Assembly: GCA_001570385.1 (NCBI GenBank)
Contig: BBYL01000022.1
Span: 124,001-188,000, forward strand
Length of the DNA: 64,000 nucleotides
From: Microtetraspora glauca
GTDB taxonomy: Bacteria > Actinomycetota > Actinomycetes > Streptosporangiales > Streptosporangiaceae
Direction: 5' to 3'
Shown here: piece after piece, positions 51,561 through 60,500 of the stretch
Position numbering within the stretch: position 1 is the stretch's first letter
How the letters are laid out: every line of letters begins with the position of its first letter
Notes under the pieces: model-generated
Databases searched by the model: none
Told to the model about the DNA's origin: nothing
The model's input: only the letters and a program-made list of their open reading frames with translations
Translations under genes and position numbers: made by a program

Positions 51561-53837
51561 ATGGCCTGGATGCCGCAGATGATCAGACGCTTCCTCGAAA
51601 AGCCGGGAAGCGTCGATCTGACGCGGTTCCAGGCGGTCGTCACCGAGGCGGCACGACTGGAAGCCGAGGTGGAGTCGCGCGCCGAGCTGACACCCCCGGA
51701 GGGGCACACCGTCGGCACCGCCGAGTTCTGCGCGGTGGTCCGGGAGGCGGCCCGGCGGACCCTCGGGGAGCGCCCGTACGACGTGCAGCTCATGGGCATG
51801 CTGGCCCTGCTGGACGGCAACGTCGCCGAGATGGCGACCGGCGAGGGCAAGACCCTGTCGGGAGCGCTGGCCGCGGCCGGGTTCGCGCTGCGTGGCAGGC
51901 GGGTCCACGTGATCTCGGTCAACGACTACCTGGCCAGGCGGGACGCCGAGTGGATGGGGCCGCTGTACGAGTCGCTCGGCCTCACCGTCGGCTGGATCGG
52001 CGAGAGCTCCACCCCTGAGGAGCGGCGCGCGGCGTACTCCCGGGACGTGACGTACGCGGCGGTCAGCGAGCTCGGGTTCGACGTGCTCCGCGACCGGCTG
52101 CGCACCGACCCGGCCGACCTCCTGGTCCCGGCGCCGGAGGTCGCGCTCGTCGACGAGGCGGACTCGGTGCTGGTGGACGAGGCCCGCGTGCCGCTGATCC
52201 TCGCCGGGGCCGCCGACCCCGGCCAGGCCGCGCCCGAGATGGCCGCCCTGGTACGGAGGCTGTCCCGGGGCTACCACTTCGAGATCGACGACGAGGGACG
52301 CAACGTCTTCCTCACCCCCAAGGGCACCGACACGGTGGAGAAGGCCCTGGGCATCGACCTCTACGACCACCCGGGCACGGTGACCGAGGTCAACCTCGCG
52401 CTGCACGCGCACGCGCTGCTCACCCGGGACGTGGACTACATCGTCAGGGACGGCAGGGTCCACCTGATCAATCCCTCGCGGGGGCGGGTCGCGCTGCTGC
52501 AGCGCTGGCCGGACGGCCTCCAGGCGGCCGTCGAGGCCAAGGAGCGGCTGGCGCCGTCGGAGACCGGGGAGATCCTCGACTCGATCACGATCCAGGGCCT
52601 CCTCACCCGCTATCCCGAAATATGCGGCATGACGGGTACGGCGGTGGCCGTCGGCGACCAGCTCCGCGAGTTCTACGACCTGAAGGTGGCGGTCATCCCG
52701 CCCAACCGCCCCTGCGTCAGGGCGGACGAGCCGGACCGGATCTTCGCCGACTCCGACGACAAGGTCCGGGCGATCGTCGAGGAGATCGCCGCCCAGCACG
52801 CCACCGGCCGTCCGATCCTGGTCGGCACCCTGGACGTCGCCGAGTCCGAGCGCCTGGACCTGCGGCTGCGCGCGCGGGGCCTCACTCCCGTCGTGCTCAA
52901 CGCCAAGAACGACGCGGAAGAGGCCGCGATCATCGCCCGCGCCGGGGCGCGCGGCGCGATCACCGTGTCCACCCAGATGGCCGGGCGCGGCACCGACATC
53001 CGCCTCGGCGGCGTGGGTACGACCGACGACCAGTCGGAACGGCTGATCAAGGATCTCGGCGGCCTGTACGTGATCGGCACCGGCCGCCACGACAGCAGCC
53101 GGCTCGACGACCAGCTCCGGGGGCGCTCGGGACGGCAGGGCGACCCCGGCGGCTCGGTGTTCTTCGTCAGCGGCGCCGACGAGCTGCTCACCGCCTACGC
53201 CCCGGACCTGGCGCTACCCGCCGCCGACCCCGACGGCGTCGTACGGCACCCGCACGGCGGGTGGACGGTGGGCCACGCGCAGCGGGTCGCCGAAGGCGTC
53301 CACCTGGAGATCCACCGGAACACCTGGCGCTACACCCGGCTGCTCGAACGGCAGCGGGCCCAGCTCCTCGAGCAGCGTGACCGGATCCTGCACGGCGACG
53401 CGGGGGGCCGGGCGCTCGCGGCCGCCTGCCCCGAGCGGTACGCCGAGCTGTGCGCGTCCGCCGGGGAGGCAGCCGTCGAGCGGGCCGCCCGCCAGATCGT
53501 GCTCTACCACCTGGACCGCTGCTGGACCGAGCACCTCGCCCACATGGCGGACGTCCGCGAGGGCATCCACCTTCGGGCGCTCGGCCGGCTCAACCCGCTC
53601 GACGAGTTCAACCGCGAGGCCGTCCCCGCCTACCGGCGGCTGCTCGACGAGATCGGACGGCGGTCGAAGGAGACGTTCGAGACCGTGGACGTCAGCCGTG
53701 ACCTGGCCGACCAGGGGCTGGGACGGCCCACGGCGACGTGGACGTATCTGGTCCAGGACAACCCGTTCGGCTCGGAGTGGGACCGCGTCCTCTCGCGGGT
53801 CGCCTCCGCGCTGAAGGGCCGCCGCCCCAGGCGTTGA
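51561..53837 (+). CDS. secA2: Accessory preprotein translocase ATPase SecA2
   Basis: A 758-aa protein. ATG 51561 is preferred (GGAG 6 nt upstream); ATG 51501 adds 20 unlikely residues. SecA motifs: MATGEGKTLSGALAAAGFAL (Walker A), SVNDYLARRDAEWM, ALVDEADSVLVDEARVPLI (DEAD-type), GMTGTAVAVG, TVSTQMAGRGTDIRLGG and RLDDQLRGRSGRQGDPGGSV. It lacks the C-terminal zinc/SecB tail and is shorter than housekeeping SecA (over 900 aa), as is usual for SecA2. SecA2 exports a subset of proteins through SecYEG. Ends 14 bp from the convergent LanC-like gene. Confidence 0.93.
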   Translation: MAWMPQMIRRFLEKPGSVDLTRFQAVVTEAARLEAEVESRAELTPPEGHTVGTAEFCAVVREAARRTLGERPYDVQLMGMLALLDGNVAEMATGEGKTLSGALAAAGFALRGRRVHVISVNDYLARRDAEWMGPLYESLGLTVGWIGESSTPEERRAAYSRDVTYAAVSELGFDVLRDRLRTDPADLLVPAPEVALVDEADSVLVDEARVPLILAGAADPGQAAPEMAALVRRLSRGYHFEIDDEGRNVFLTPKGTDTVEKALGIDLYDHPGTVTEVNLALHAHALLTRDVDYIVRDGRVHLINPSRGRVALLQRWPDGLQAAVEAKERLAPSETGEILDSITIQGLLTRYPEICGMTGTAVAVGDQLREFYDLKVAVIPPNRPCVRADEPDRIFADSDDKVRAIVEEIAAQHATGRPILVGTLDVAESERLDLRLRARGLTPVVLNAKNDAEEAAIIARAGARGAITVSTQMAGRGTDIRLGGVGTTDDQSERLIKDLGGLYVIGTGRHDSSRLDDQLRGRSGRQGDPGGSVFFVSGADELLTAYAPDLALPAADPDGVVRHPHGGWTVGHAQRVAEGVHLEIHRNTWRYTRLLERQRAQLLEQRDRILHGDAGGRALAAACPERYAELCASAGEAAVERAARQIVLYHLDRCWTEHLAHMADVREGIHLRALGRLNPLDEFNREAVPAYRRLLDEIGRRSKETFETVDVSRDLADQGLGRPTATWTYLVQDNPFGSEWDRVLSRVASALKGRRPRR

Positions 53838-53851
53838 TCCCCCCGTGGCGC

Positions 53852-55168
53852 TTACGAGGACTCGCGCAGCAGCGCGGCGGGCACGGGGATCGCGGGAAAC
53901 GGGTTGTCCGGAAGCATGATGAGGCGGCGGGGCGAGCTCGCCTGCCCCGCCGCGTCCAGGTGCAGGAGCGCCGCGCCGATCCCCGCGGCGCCGACCATGT
54001 AGCCGGTGTCCGCGGTGACCTCCCACGGCCGCAGCCGCCGATACGCCTGGTACCAGCGGTATCCCCTGCCGTCGTGCCCGGTCGCGCGGCCGATGAGGTT
54101 GCCGGCGAGGGACCGGGCGAAGTCGAGGTGCGCCTCGCGTCCCGTGGCGGCCCACAGGCCGACGAACAGTTCGAGGAGCCCGGCCGTGCCGCAACACTGG
54201 CAGGCCACGTTCCAGTAGCCGGCCGTCTGCCGCCCCGGCACGCCGCTCTGGACGATGCCGTGCGCCAGCCGCTCGACCCAGTCGAGGTCGCCGGGGTCAC
54301 CGGTCACGCGGTAAAGCTCGTAGAACATCCGGGCCACGCCCGCGGAGCCGGAGCAGAAACCGAGGTAGTGCAGCCCTCGCCCCTGGGGGACGTGGTGCGG
54401 CACGAAGGCGCACCTGTCGGTGACCACGCTGACCGTGCGGACGAAGTCCGCGCCCCGGCGGGCGGCGGCGAGGTATCGCTCGTCGCGGGTCACTCCGTAC
54501 AGGCGGGCCAGCAGGAACGCCGTCCCCGCGGTGCCGGACAGGAACCCGGGGGTGACGGCGTCGGTGGGCAGGCCGGCGCACGAGTCGCCGCCGAAGCGGT
54601 GGCCGGGCACCGCCAGCCCGGCGATGCGCTCACCCGCCGCCACGGCGACCTCCTCGTACAGCGGGACGCCGAGCATCCCGGCGGCGTGCAGCAATCCGAG
54701 GACGATCCCGCCGTCGCCGCGCTGGGCGGGATCGCCGGTCCAGCCGACGCCGCCGTCCATCCGGCGTACGGCGTGGGCGAGGTGGTCGGCCCCCGCGCGG
54801 GCCGCCGCGCCGATCCGCTCGTCGCCGGTCGCCCATCCGGCCTCGCCCAGGGCGAAGACCACGCCCGCCAGCCCGTGATAGAGCGAGAGGTCGGTCCGCT
54901 CCCTCCAGGTGGCGGCCAGGTGGAGCGCCCCGGCGCGGGCGTCCTCCAGGTACTCCTCGTGGCCGGTGGCGGCGGCGAGCTCGAGGAAGAACAGCACGAT
55001 CCCCGCGGCCCCGGAGTACAGCGAGGCCGGGTCGCCCGCCATCGCGGACCGGCCGCGCGGATCGGGATTGGGTTCCCAGTGCCGGCGGTCGGCCGCGGCC
55101 GACCGGACCCAGCGCGCCGCCATGATGGCGGCGGTCATCGGCGTCTCCGCGCGCGGTCCAGGGCTCAC
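53852..55168 (-). CDS. Stand-alone LanC-like cyclase with CCG motif
   Basis: A 438-aa protein from GTG 55168 (ATG 55138 possible). It has the alpha/alpha-barrel LanC repeats: SLYSGAAGIVLFFLELAAAT, SLYHGLAGVVFALGEAGW, GFLSGTAGTAFLLARLYGVT, GFCSGSAGVARMFYELYRVT, CCGTAGLLELFVGLWAATGR. The predicted zinc ligands are C272 (GFCSG) and C325/C326 (CQCCG). Classical LanC has Cys-Cys-His (CHG); three Cys (CCG) is the ProcM-type variant. No dehydratase or precursor peptide gene is adjacent, so it is an orphan; it could add glutathione-like thiols or serve a distant cluster. Confidence 0.87.
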   Translation of the reverse strand: MSPGPRAETPMTAAIMAARWVRSAAADRRHWEPNPDPRGRSAMAGDPASLYSGAAGIVLFFLELAAATGHEEYLEDARAGALHLAATWRERTDLSLYHGLAGVVFALGEAGWATGDERIGAAARAGADHLAHAVRRMDGGVGWTGDPAQRGDGGIVLGLLHAAGMLGVPLYEEVAVAAGERIAGLAVPGHRFGGDSCAGLPTDAVTPGFLSGTAGTAFLLARLYGVTRDERYLAAARRGADFVRTVSVVTDRCAFVPHHVPQGRGLHYLGFCSGSAGVARMFYELYRVTGDPGDLDWVERLAHGIVQSGVPGRQTAGYWNVACQCCGTAGLLELFVGLWAATGREAHLDFARSLAGNLIGRATGHDGRGYRWYQAYRRLRPWEVTADTGYMVGAAGIGAALLHLDAAGQASSPRRLIMLPDNPFPAIPVPAALLRESS

Positions 55169-55224
55169 TGGTGCACCATCCTCTCCGCGACGGCGCTATT
55201 CGATAAATCCCTACCAGGATAGTC

Positions 55225-57000
55225 TTAAATTGGCGCCTGCGCACGATCCCCCAGAAGGGGTGATCCGGTGGGCGGGTTCAGCAGTTTACGGGCACAGGTG
55301 ATCGCGGCGGGCGTGTCGGAGAAGACCAGGCCGTCCCTCCGAAGGTGATCGGCGACGCCGAGCGCGGCGAGCACCTGGTCGTGCCCCTGGCGGATGCCGG
55401 ACAGCAGCACGGTGATGCCCCGGCGCTCCAGCCTGGTGATCACGTCACCGAGCACGCTCGCTCCGGTGGCGTCGATGGTGGACACGCGGGACATGCGCAG
55501 GATGACCACGCGTACGTCGGCGACCTCCGACAACTCCAGCAGGAACCGATGCGCGGCGCCGAAGAACAGCGGACCGTCGAAGCGGTAGGCCACGATGTGC
55601 TCGCCGAGCAGCCGCCGCTCCTCGGCATCCTGATCGGCGGCGTGGTCGGCGGCATGGTCGGCGGCGTCACCCTGATCGCCTTCCAGCGGCACCCGCTCGA
55701 CCCGGACGCTGCGCGCCACCGCGCGCAACGCGAGCACGATCGCGACGCCCACACCCACCATCACGGCGGTGACCAGGTCGAGGGCGACCGTGACGGCGAA
55801 GGTCAGGACCATCACGACGGCGTCGCTCCGGGTGGATCGGGCGATGGCCCGCAGGGAGCCGACCTCGACCATCCGTACGGTGGTCGCGAGCAGGACCCCG
55901 GCCAGCGCCGCGAGCGGGATCCTCCCGACCAGTCCCCCGGCGGTGAACACGATCACGGCGAGCACGGCGGCGTGGGTCAGCGCGGACACGCGCGAGCGTG
56001 CGCCCGATCGCACGTTGACCGCCGTGCGCGCGATCGCGGCGGTCGCGGGGATGCCGCCGAACAACGGGGCGGCCAGGTTCGCGATGCCCTGGCCGAACAG
56101 TTCCCGATCGGGGTCGTGCCGCTCGCCCACGCTCATCGCGTCCGCGACCGACGCGCACAGGAGGCTCTCCAGCGCGGCAAGCGCGGCGACGGCGAGGGCC
56201 GGGGCCAGCAGGGCGCTGAAGGCGCCGGGGTCGGCGAAGCCGAGGGACGGCGCGGGCAGCCCCGCGGGCAGCGCGCCGATGCGTGCGACGTCCAGCCCGG
56301 TGATCTGCGCGACCACGGTGGCCGCCACCACCGCGAGGAGCGAGAACGGCACCGCGGGCCGGTAGCGTGCCCCCACCAGCATCGCCCCCGCGACCGCGAG
56401 CGCCATGAGCGGCGCCGCGGGATGCGGATCGCCCGCGAACCGGGCGGCGGCGTCGGCCGCCACCTGCCAGACCCGGTCGCCCGTGGCGCCGGCGACGCCC
56501 AGCGCGGCGGGGATCTGCTGGAGGGCGATCACGACAGCGATGCCCGCCGTGAACCCCTCAATGACCGGCATCGGCATATAGCGGGCGAACCGCCCCACCC
56601 GGGCGACCGCGAGGGCGACGAGCACGACGCCGGCCAACAACCCCACCATGAGGACACCGTCCGCGCCGTACTGCCGCATGATCGGGACCAGGACGACCGT
56701 CATCGCCCCGGTCGGGCCGGACACCTGGAGGTTGCTGCCGCCGAAGACGGCGGCCAGCGCGCCCGCCACCACCGCCGTGGCCAGGCCGGCCTGGGCGCCG
56801 AGCCCGGAGCTGACCCCGAACGCGAGGGCGAGCGGCAGGGCGACCACGGCCACCGTGAGCCCGGCGATCAGGTCGCGTCCCGGACTGCGGCGCGCCTGCT
56901 TCCAGTCGGCGCGTGTGGGGAGCAGTCCCCCGACCCTGGTCATGGCAGGACGCAGCCCGCGCAGGAGCGCGGCCATGGTCTGACGGCGGAGCACCGGCAT
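55225..57000 (-). CDS. SulP-family anion transporter with STAS domain
   Basis: A 591-aa protein from ATG 57000 (GAGGA 8 nt upstream); a GTG at 57030 would add 10 residues. About 10-12 transmembrane segments, with SulP marks DLIAGLTVAVVALPLALAFG, GPTGAMTVVLVPIM, YMPMPVIEGFTAGIAVVIAL and GGIPATAAIARTAVNVRSGA. A loop with DHAADHAADQDAEE precedes a C-terminal STAS domain (VVILRMSRVSTIDATGASVL). SulP proteins carry sulfate, bicarbonate or dicarboxylates; the sequence does not tell which. An imperfect palindrome around CAATTG lies just upstream of the ATG. Confidence 0.92.
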   Translation of the reverse strand: MPVLRRQTMAALLRGLRPAMTRVGGLLPTRADWKQARRSPGRDLIAGLTVAVVALPLALAFGVSSGLGAQAGLATAVVAGALAAVFGGSNLQVSGPTGAMTVVLVPIMRQYGADGVLMVGLLAGVVLVALAVARVGRFARYMPMPVIEGFTAGIAVVIALQQIPAALGVAGATGDRVWQVAADAAARFAGDPHPAAPLMALAVAGAMLVGARYRPAVPFSLLAVVAATVVAQITGLDVARIGALPAGLPAPSLGFADPGAFSALLAPALAVAALAALESLLCASVADAMSVGERHDPDRELFGQGIANLAAPLFGGIPATAAIARTAVNVRSGARSRVSALTHAAVLAVIVFTAGGLVGRIPLAALAGVLLATTVRMVEVGSLRAIARSTRSDAVVMVLTFAVTVALDLVTAVMVGVGVAIVLALRAVARSVRVERVPLEGDQGDAADHAADHAADQDAEERRLLGEHIVAYRFDGPLFFGAAHRFLLELSEVADVRVVILRMSRVSTIDATGASVLGDVITRLERRGITVLLSGIRQGHDQVLAALGVADHLRRDGLVFSDTPAAITCARKLLNPPTGSPLLGDRAQAPI

Positions 57001-57096
57001 AGAGTGGTCCTCAATTGAAGAATTTTTCACATCATCATACGTTCACCACTCCTGTGGCCGGTGACGGATGCGCGTACGGATCGGGTACGGCCCGGG

Positions 57097-58923
57097 TCAT
57101 CCACCCTTCTGATCCGCGAGGCGGCGCCGGGCGGCCCGGCTCCGGCCCAGCAGCAGCGCCAGCAGCACGATGATCACGGCCAGGGAGATCCCGGGGCCGA
57201 GCAGCGCGCCGAACCGCTGGTCCCCCGCGCGCTCGGGCGCCCAGGGCAGGTCGAGCAGCGCGTACCAACCCGCGCCCTGGGGCGGCCCGGTGAACAGCAG
57301 CAAGGCGATCCAGACCTGCACGGCGGCCGCGCCGAGCAACGTCCGGACACGGATCGACACACCGATCGCCCGGGGCAGCGGATCGACGCCGAGTGCCACC
57401 GCGAAGAACAGCGTCCCGGTCACCACGACGACGGCCTGCGCCACCAGCCGTACGGCCAGGCTGGACTGGGCCAGGTCGAAGCAGCCGGTGAGATAGAGGA
57501 GCAGGTACGGCGCGGCGTAGAGGCCCAGAGCGGTCAGCGGATGGGACAGCGGCCGGGAGACGACCGCGAGGCGGAGGGACAGCGGGGCGCCCAGAGCGAG
57601 CAGGGCCGGTCCCGCCGTCCCCACCAGCGCGTACTGCGCCGCGTGGCCGGAGAAGACGGCGGGCCCGTACGCGGCCACCCCTCCGGCCAGGCCGTACAGC
57701 AGGACAAGGGAGCCGATCAGCCAGGCGACGGTCCGGCCTGCGGGCCATCCGCCGGCGAGCCGCCGCACCCGGACCAGGTAGGCGACCGCCGCTCCCACGA
57801 CGGCGAACAGCACGATCGGGTCCGGCCGGATCACGGTGAGCAGACCGCCGGGCGTGAACGGCGCGAGGACGTAGCCGAGCAACTCGTGCTGGTGCCCGAC
57901 GCCGCCCGACGCCTCCGGTGGCGCCGTCCGCGACAGCGCCACCGCGAGGCCCAGCGTCGCGGCCATCACCCCGATCTCGCCCGTCGCCAGCCGGAGGAAG
58001 GGCCGGGAGCCGCCACCGCTCGACAGCGCCACGATGGTCCGGCGACGGTGCCGCCATCCGAACCAGCCGAGCGCGGCCAGCGCGGCGATCTTGGCGAGGA
58101 CCAGCAGGCCGTACCGGGACTGCCAGAGCTGGGTCGGATCCCCGACCCGGATCCAGGCGTTGACCAGCCCCGAGAATCCGGCGGCCGTGAAGCAGCAGAG
58201 GGCGAGGGCGCTGAACCTCCGCACCGCGGCCACCGGTCCGCGCAGCCGCGTGACCAGGCCGTACAGGCCGCCGACCCACAGCGTGACCGCGGCGATGTGC
58301 AGCATCAGGCTGGAGACCGCGAGGTTGTGGTCCGCGGCCGAGGCCGAGTGGCCCACGTAGGCCGGAGGCAGCACGGCGAGGACCCCCAGACCGGTCAGTC
58401 CGGCGCGTGCCCCCGTGCCCAGCGGCAGGTAGGCCCCGGCGGCGATCACCAGGGCGAGCAGGCCGACCAGCGTGAACGCCTGGCCCTGCGGGATGTGGAA
58501 CACGAAGGTGGGCAGCACGCCGGAACTCAGCGTCTCGGGCACGGGCAGGGCCAGGAAGTCCGACAGCGTGAGGACCTCGGTGAGCGCCGCGCTCGCCGCC
58601 CACCCCAGTGCCCACGGCCCGGCGGAGCGCGCGATCCGGCCCGCCTGCTCCGCCGGCGCCCACAGGGAGACGAGCAGGGTCCCCACCGTCGCGACCGCGC
58701 AGACGTCGTGGAGCAGGCGGACGGCCGGGAGTCCCACCATCGTCACCACGTCGGGCGCGGGCAGCCCCTCGATCGCCGGCCGGGGCGTGCCGCCGCCGAA
58801 CCACAGGGCCAGACCGAGCACGCCGAAGGCCGCGACGGCGAACAGAGCCACGGTCAGCACACCCGGCCCCACATCGGGACGTTCCCGCGGATGCTCCTGG
58901 AGACGTGCAGGGGGAAATGTCAT
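57097..58923 (-). CDS. CopD / CtaG fusion membrane protein
   Basis: A 608-aa protein from ATG 58923. The N-terminal ~320 residues form a CopD-like copper-handling membrane domain (LPAVRLLHDVCAVATVGTLL, MLHIAAVTLWVGGLYGLVT with His/Trp). The rest is a caa3 oxidase assembly factor CtaG-like domain (HELLGYVLAPFTPGGLL, GPALLALGAPLSLRLAVVSR, GPPQGAGWYALLDLPW). Such fusions are common in actinobacteria and link copper import to cytochrome oxidase assembly. The nearby YcnI-type gene supports a copper role. Confidence 0.92.
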   Translation of the reverse strand: MTFPPARLQEHPRERPDVGPGVLTVALFAVAAFGVLGLALWFGGGTPRPAIEGLPAPDVVTMVGLPAVRLLHDVCAVATVGTLLVSLWAPAEQAGRIARSAGPWALGWAASAALTEVLTLSDFLALPVPETLSSGVLPTFVFHIPQGQAFTLVGLLALVIAAGAYLPLGTGARAGLTGLGVLAVLPPAYVGHSASAADHNLAVSSLMLHIAAVTLWVGGLYGLVTRLRGPVAAVRRFSALALCCFTAAGFSGLVNAWIRVGDPTQLWQSRYGLLVLAKIAALAALGWFGWRHRRRTIVALSSGGGSRPFLRLATGEIGVMAATLGLAVALSRTAPPEASGGVGHQHELLGYVLAPFTPGGLLTVIRPDPIVLFAVVGAAVAYLVRVRRLAGGWPAGRTVAWLIGSLVLLYGLAGGVAAYGPAVFSGHAAQYALVGTAGPALLALGAPLSLRLAVVSRPLSHPLTALGLYAAPYLLLYLTGCFDLAQSSLAVRLVAQAVVVVTGTLFFAVALGVDPLPRAIGVSIRVRTLLGAAAVQVWIALLLFTGPPQGAGWYALLDLPWAPERAGDQRFGALLGPGISLAVIIVLLALLLGRSRAARRRLADQKGG

Positions 58924-59097
58924 GGTTTCCTCGCCACTCAGGGTGTCCTCGCCACGAGATCCGCTCGGGTCCGAGTATGTCCGTACATCTCCTTCAGGAC
59001 GAGAGCATCACCGCGAAACAGGCCCCCTCCCGCGTACGAGATGAAACCTTCACGGAAGAGCCGGACCGAGGGTTCCCTGTGAGAGCATTTGGGCGTC

Positions 59098-59652
59098 ATG
59101 CGTGCCCGCCTCCCCCTGCGTCTCGCCCGCGCCGCCGCCTTCTCGGCCGTCTGCGTGGGTCTCGGCGTGTTCGCGCACAGGTTCGCGGGAGGGGCCGGGC
59201 CCACGCCGGGCGCGCTGGCCTTCGGTGGCGCGGCCGTCATGGCGGCGTCCGCCGTACTGGCCGGGCGCGAACGGTCCCGCGAGACCATCACCGGCCTCCT
59301 CGCCGGAGCGCAGCTCTTCCTGCACCTGCTGCTCAGCCTCGGCGCCGCGCCGGACGCGGTCGCGGTCCCGCCGCACACGCACCGCCTCGGCGTGGACGTC
59401 GGCATGCTCGTCGCGCACCTCACCGCCACCCTGATCACCGGGTGGTGGCTGGCCCGCGGCGAGACGGCGTTGTGGTCCCTGCTCCGCAGGCTCGGCGCGT
59501 CCGCGCTTCGCCTGCTGGTCGCCGGGAACCTGCCCCCAGCGCCGGTCGTCCCGCTCGGCGGGATCACGGCCGCCGTCCCCGTCCGCCGGGCCGGCCGGCT
59601 ACTCAGGCACGCGGTGGTACGGCGCGGCCCACCGGTTTTCCCCGTTTTCTGA
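59098..59652 (+). CDS. Small multi-pass membrane protein, copper cluster
   Basis: A 184-aa protein from ATG 59098. Four hydrophobic segments (ARAAAFSAVCVGLGVFAHRF, ALAFGGAAVMAASAVLAG, TGLLAGAQLFLHLLLSLG, VGMLVAHLTATLITGWWLA) with His residues in a loop (PPHTHR). No family recognised. It lies between CopD/CtaG and YcnI genes, so a part in copper handling is plausible but inferred only from position. Confidence 0.75.
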   Translation: MRARLPLRLARAAAFSAVCVGLGVFAHRFAGGAGPTPGALAFGGAAVMAASAVLAGRERSRETITGLLAGAQLFLHLLLSLGAAPDAVAVPPHTHRLGVDVGMLVAHLTATLITGWWLARGETALWSLLRRLGASALRLLVAGNLPPAPVVPLGGITAAVPVRRAGRLLRHAVVRRGPPVFPVF

Positions 59653-59759
59653 CGTTCCGCGCGCGACCGCGACCTCTACCTCCCGGACCGGGTACCCGTC
59701 CCGTCCGGCCTGCGGCTCGCGCTCTTCCGGCAATCACGCAGACGACTGGAGAACCTCCC

Positions 59760-60500
59760 ATGACACTGAGCACCGCAGCTCGCCGCACCGTGGCCGTCAC
59801 CGCCGGTGCCCTCGCCCTCACGCTGGGCCTCGCCGTACCCGCTCTCGCCCATGTGACCGTCAACCCCGGAACCGCGGTGAAGGGCTCCTGGTCCAAGCTC
59901 GCGTTCCGCGTCCCGAACGAGCGGGACAACGCCTCCACCACCAAGGTCGAGGTGGAGTTCCCGACCGACAACCCGCTGCCCTTCGTGTCCGTACGGCCGG
60001 TTCCGGGCTGGGACGTGAAGGTGACCCAGGGCAAGCTCCCGGCTCCCGTGATGTCCGACTCGGGCGACACCATCACCGAGTCGGTCCTGAAGATCACCTG
60101 GACCGGCGGGAAGATCGACCCGGGCCAGTTCCAGGAGTTCGAGGCGTCGGTCGGCCCGCTGCCCACCAAGGTGGACGAGCTGACGTTCCCGACCGCCCAG
60201 ACCTACTCGGGCGGCGAGGTCGTGAAGTGGGCCGACCCCGCCAAGGCGGACGGTTCCGAGCCGGACCACCCGGCTCCGACCCTGAAGCTGGTCGCCGCGG
60301 GCGACGACACGGCCGGTGGCCACACGGCGTCGTCCCCGTCCGCCGCCGCGCCGTCGGTCGCCGCCGTGAGCGACGCGGCGGCGTCGTCATCGGACGCGTC
60401 CGACGGCACCGCGCGGCTCATCGGCGCGATCGGGATCGTCGTCGGTCTCGCCGGCACCGCCGTCGGCGTGGCGGGGCTGCGCCGTTCCCGGTCACAGTGA
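59760..60500 (+). CDS. YcnI-type copper-binding exported protein (DUF1775)
   Basis: A 246-aa protein from ATG 59760. A signal peptide (RRTVAVTAGALALTLGLAVP) ends at ALA, leaving His as residue 1 of the mature protein (HVTVNPG), the known copper ligand of this family with a downstream Trp (GSWSKLAF). A DUF1775 domain follows (RVPNERDNASTTKVEVEFPT, VKVTQGKLP, QFQEFEASVGPLP). A Ser/Ala linker precedes a C-terminal membrane helix (LIGAIGIVVGLAGTAVGVAG) anchoring it to the outside face. Ends overlapping the convergent molybdoenzyme gene by 9 bp. Confidence 0.93.
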   Translation: MTLSTAARRTVAVTAGALALTLGLAVPALAHVTVNPGTAVKGSWSKLAFRVPNERDNASTTKVEVEFPTDNPLPFVSVRPVPGWDVKVTQGKLPAPVMSDSGDTITESVLKITWTGGKIDPGQFQEFEASVGPLPTKVDELTFPTAQTYSGGEVVKWADPAKADGSEPDHPAPTLKLVAAGDDTAGGHTASSPSAAAPSVAAVSDAAASSSDASDGTARLIGAIGIVVGLAGTAVGVAGLRRSRSQ

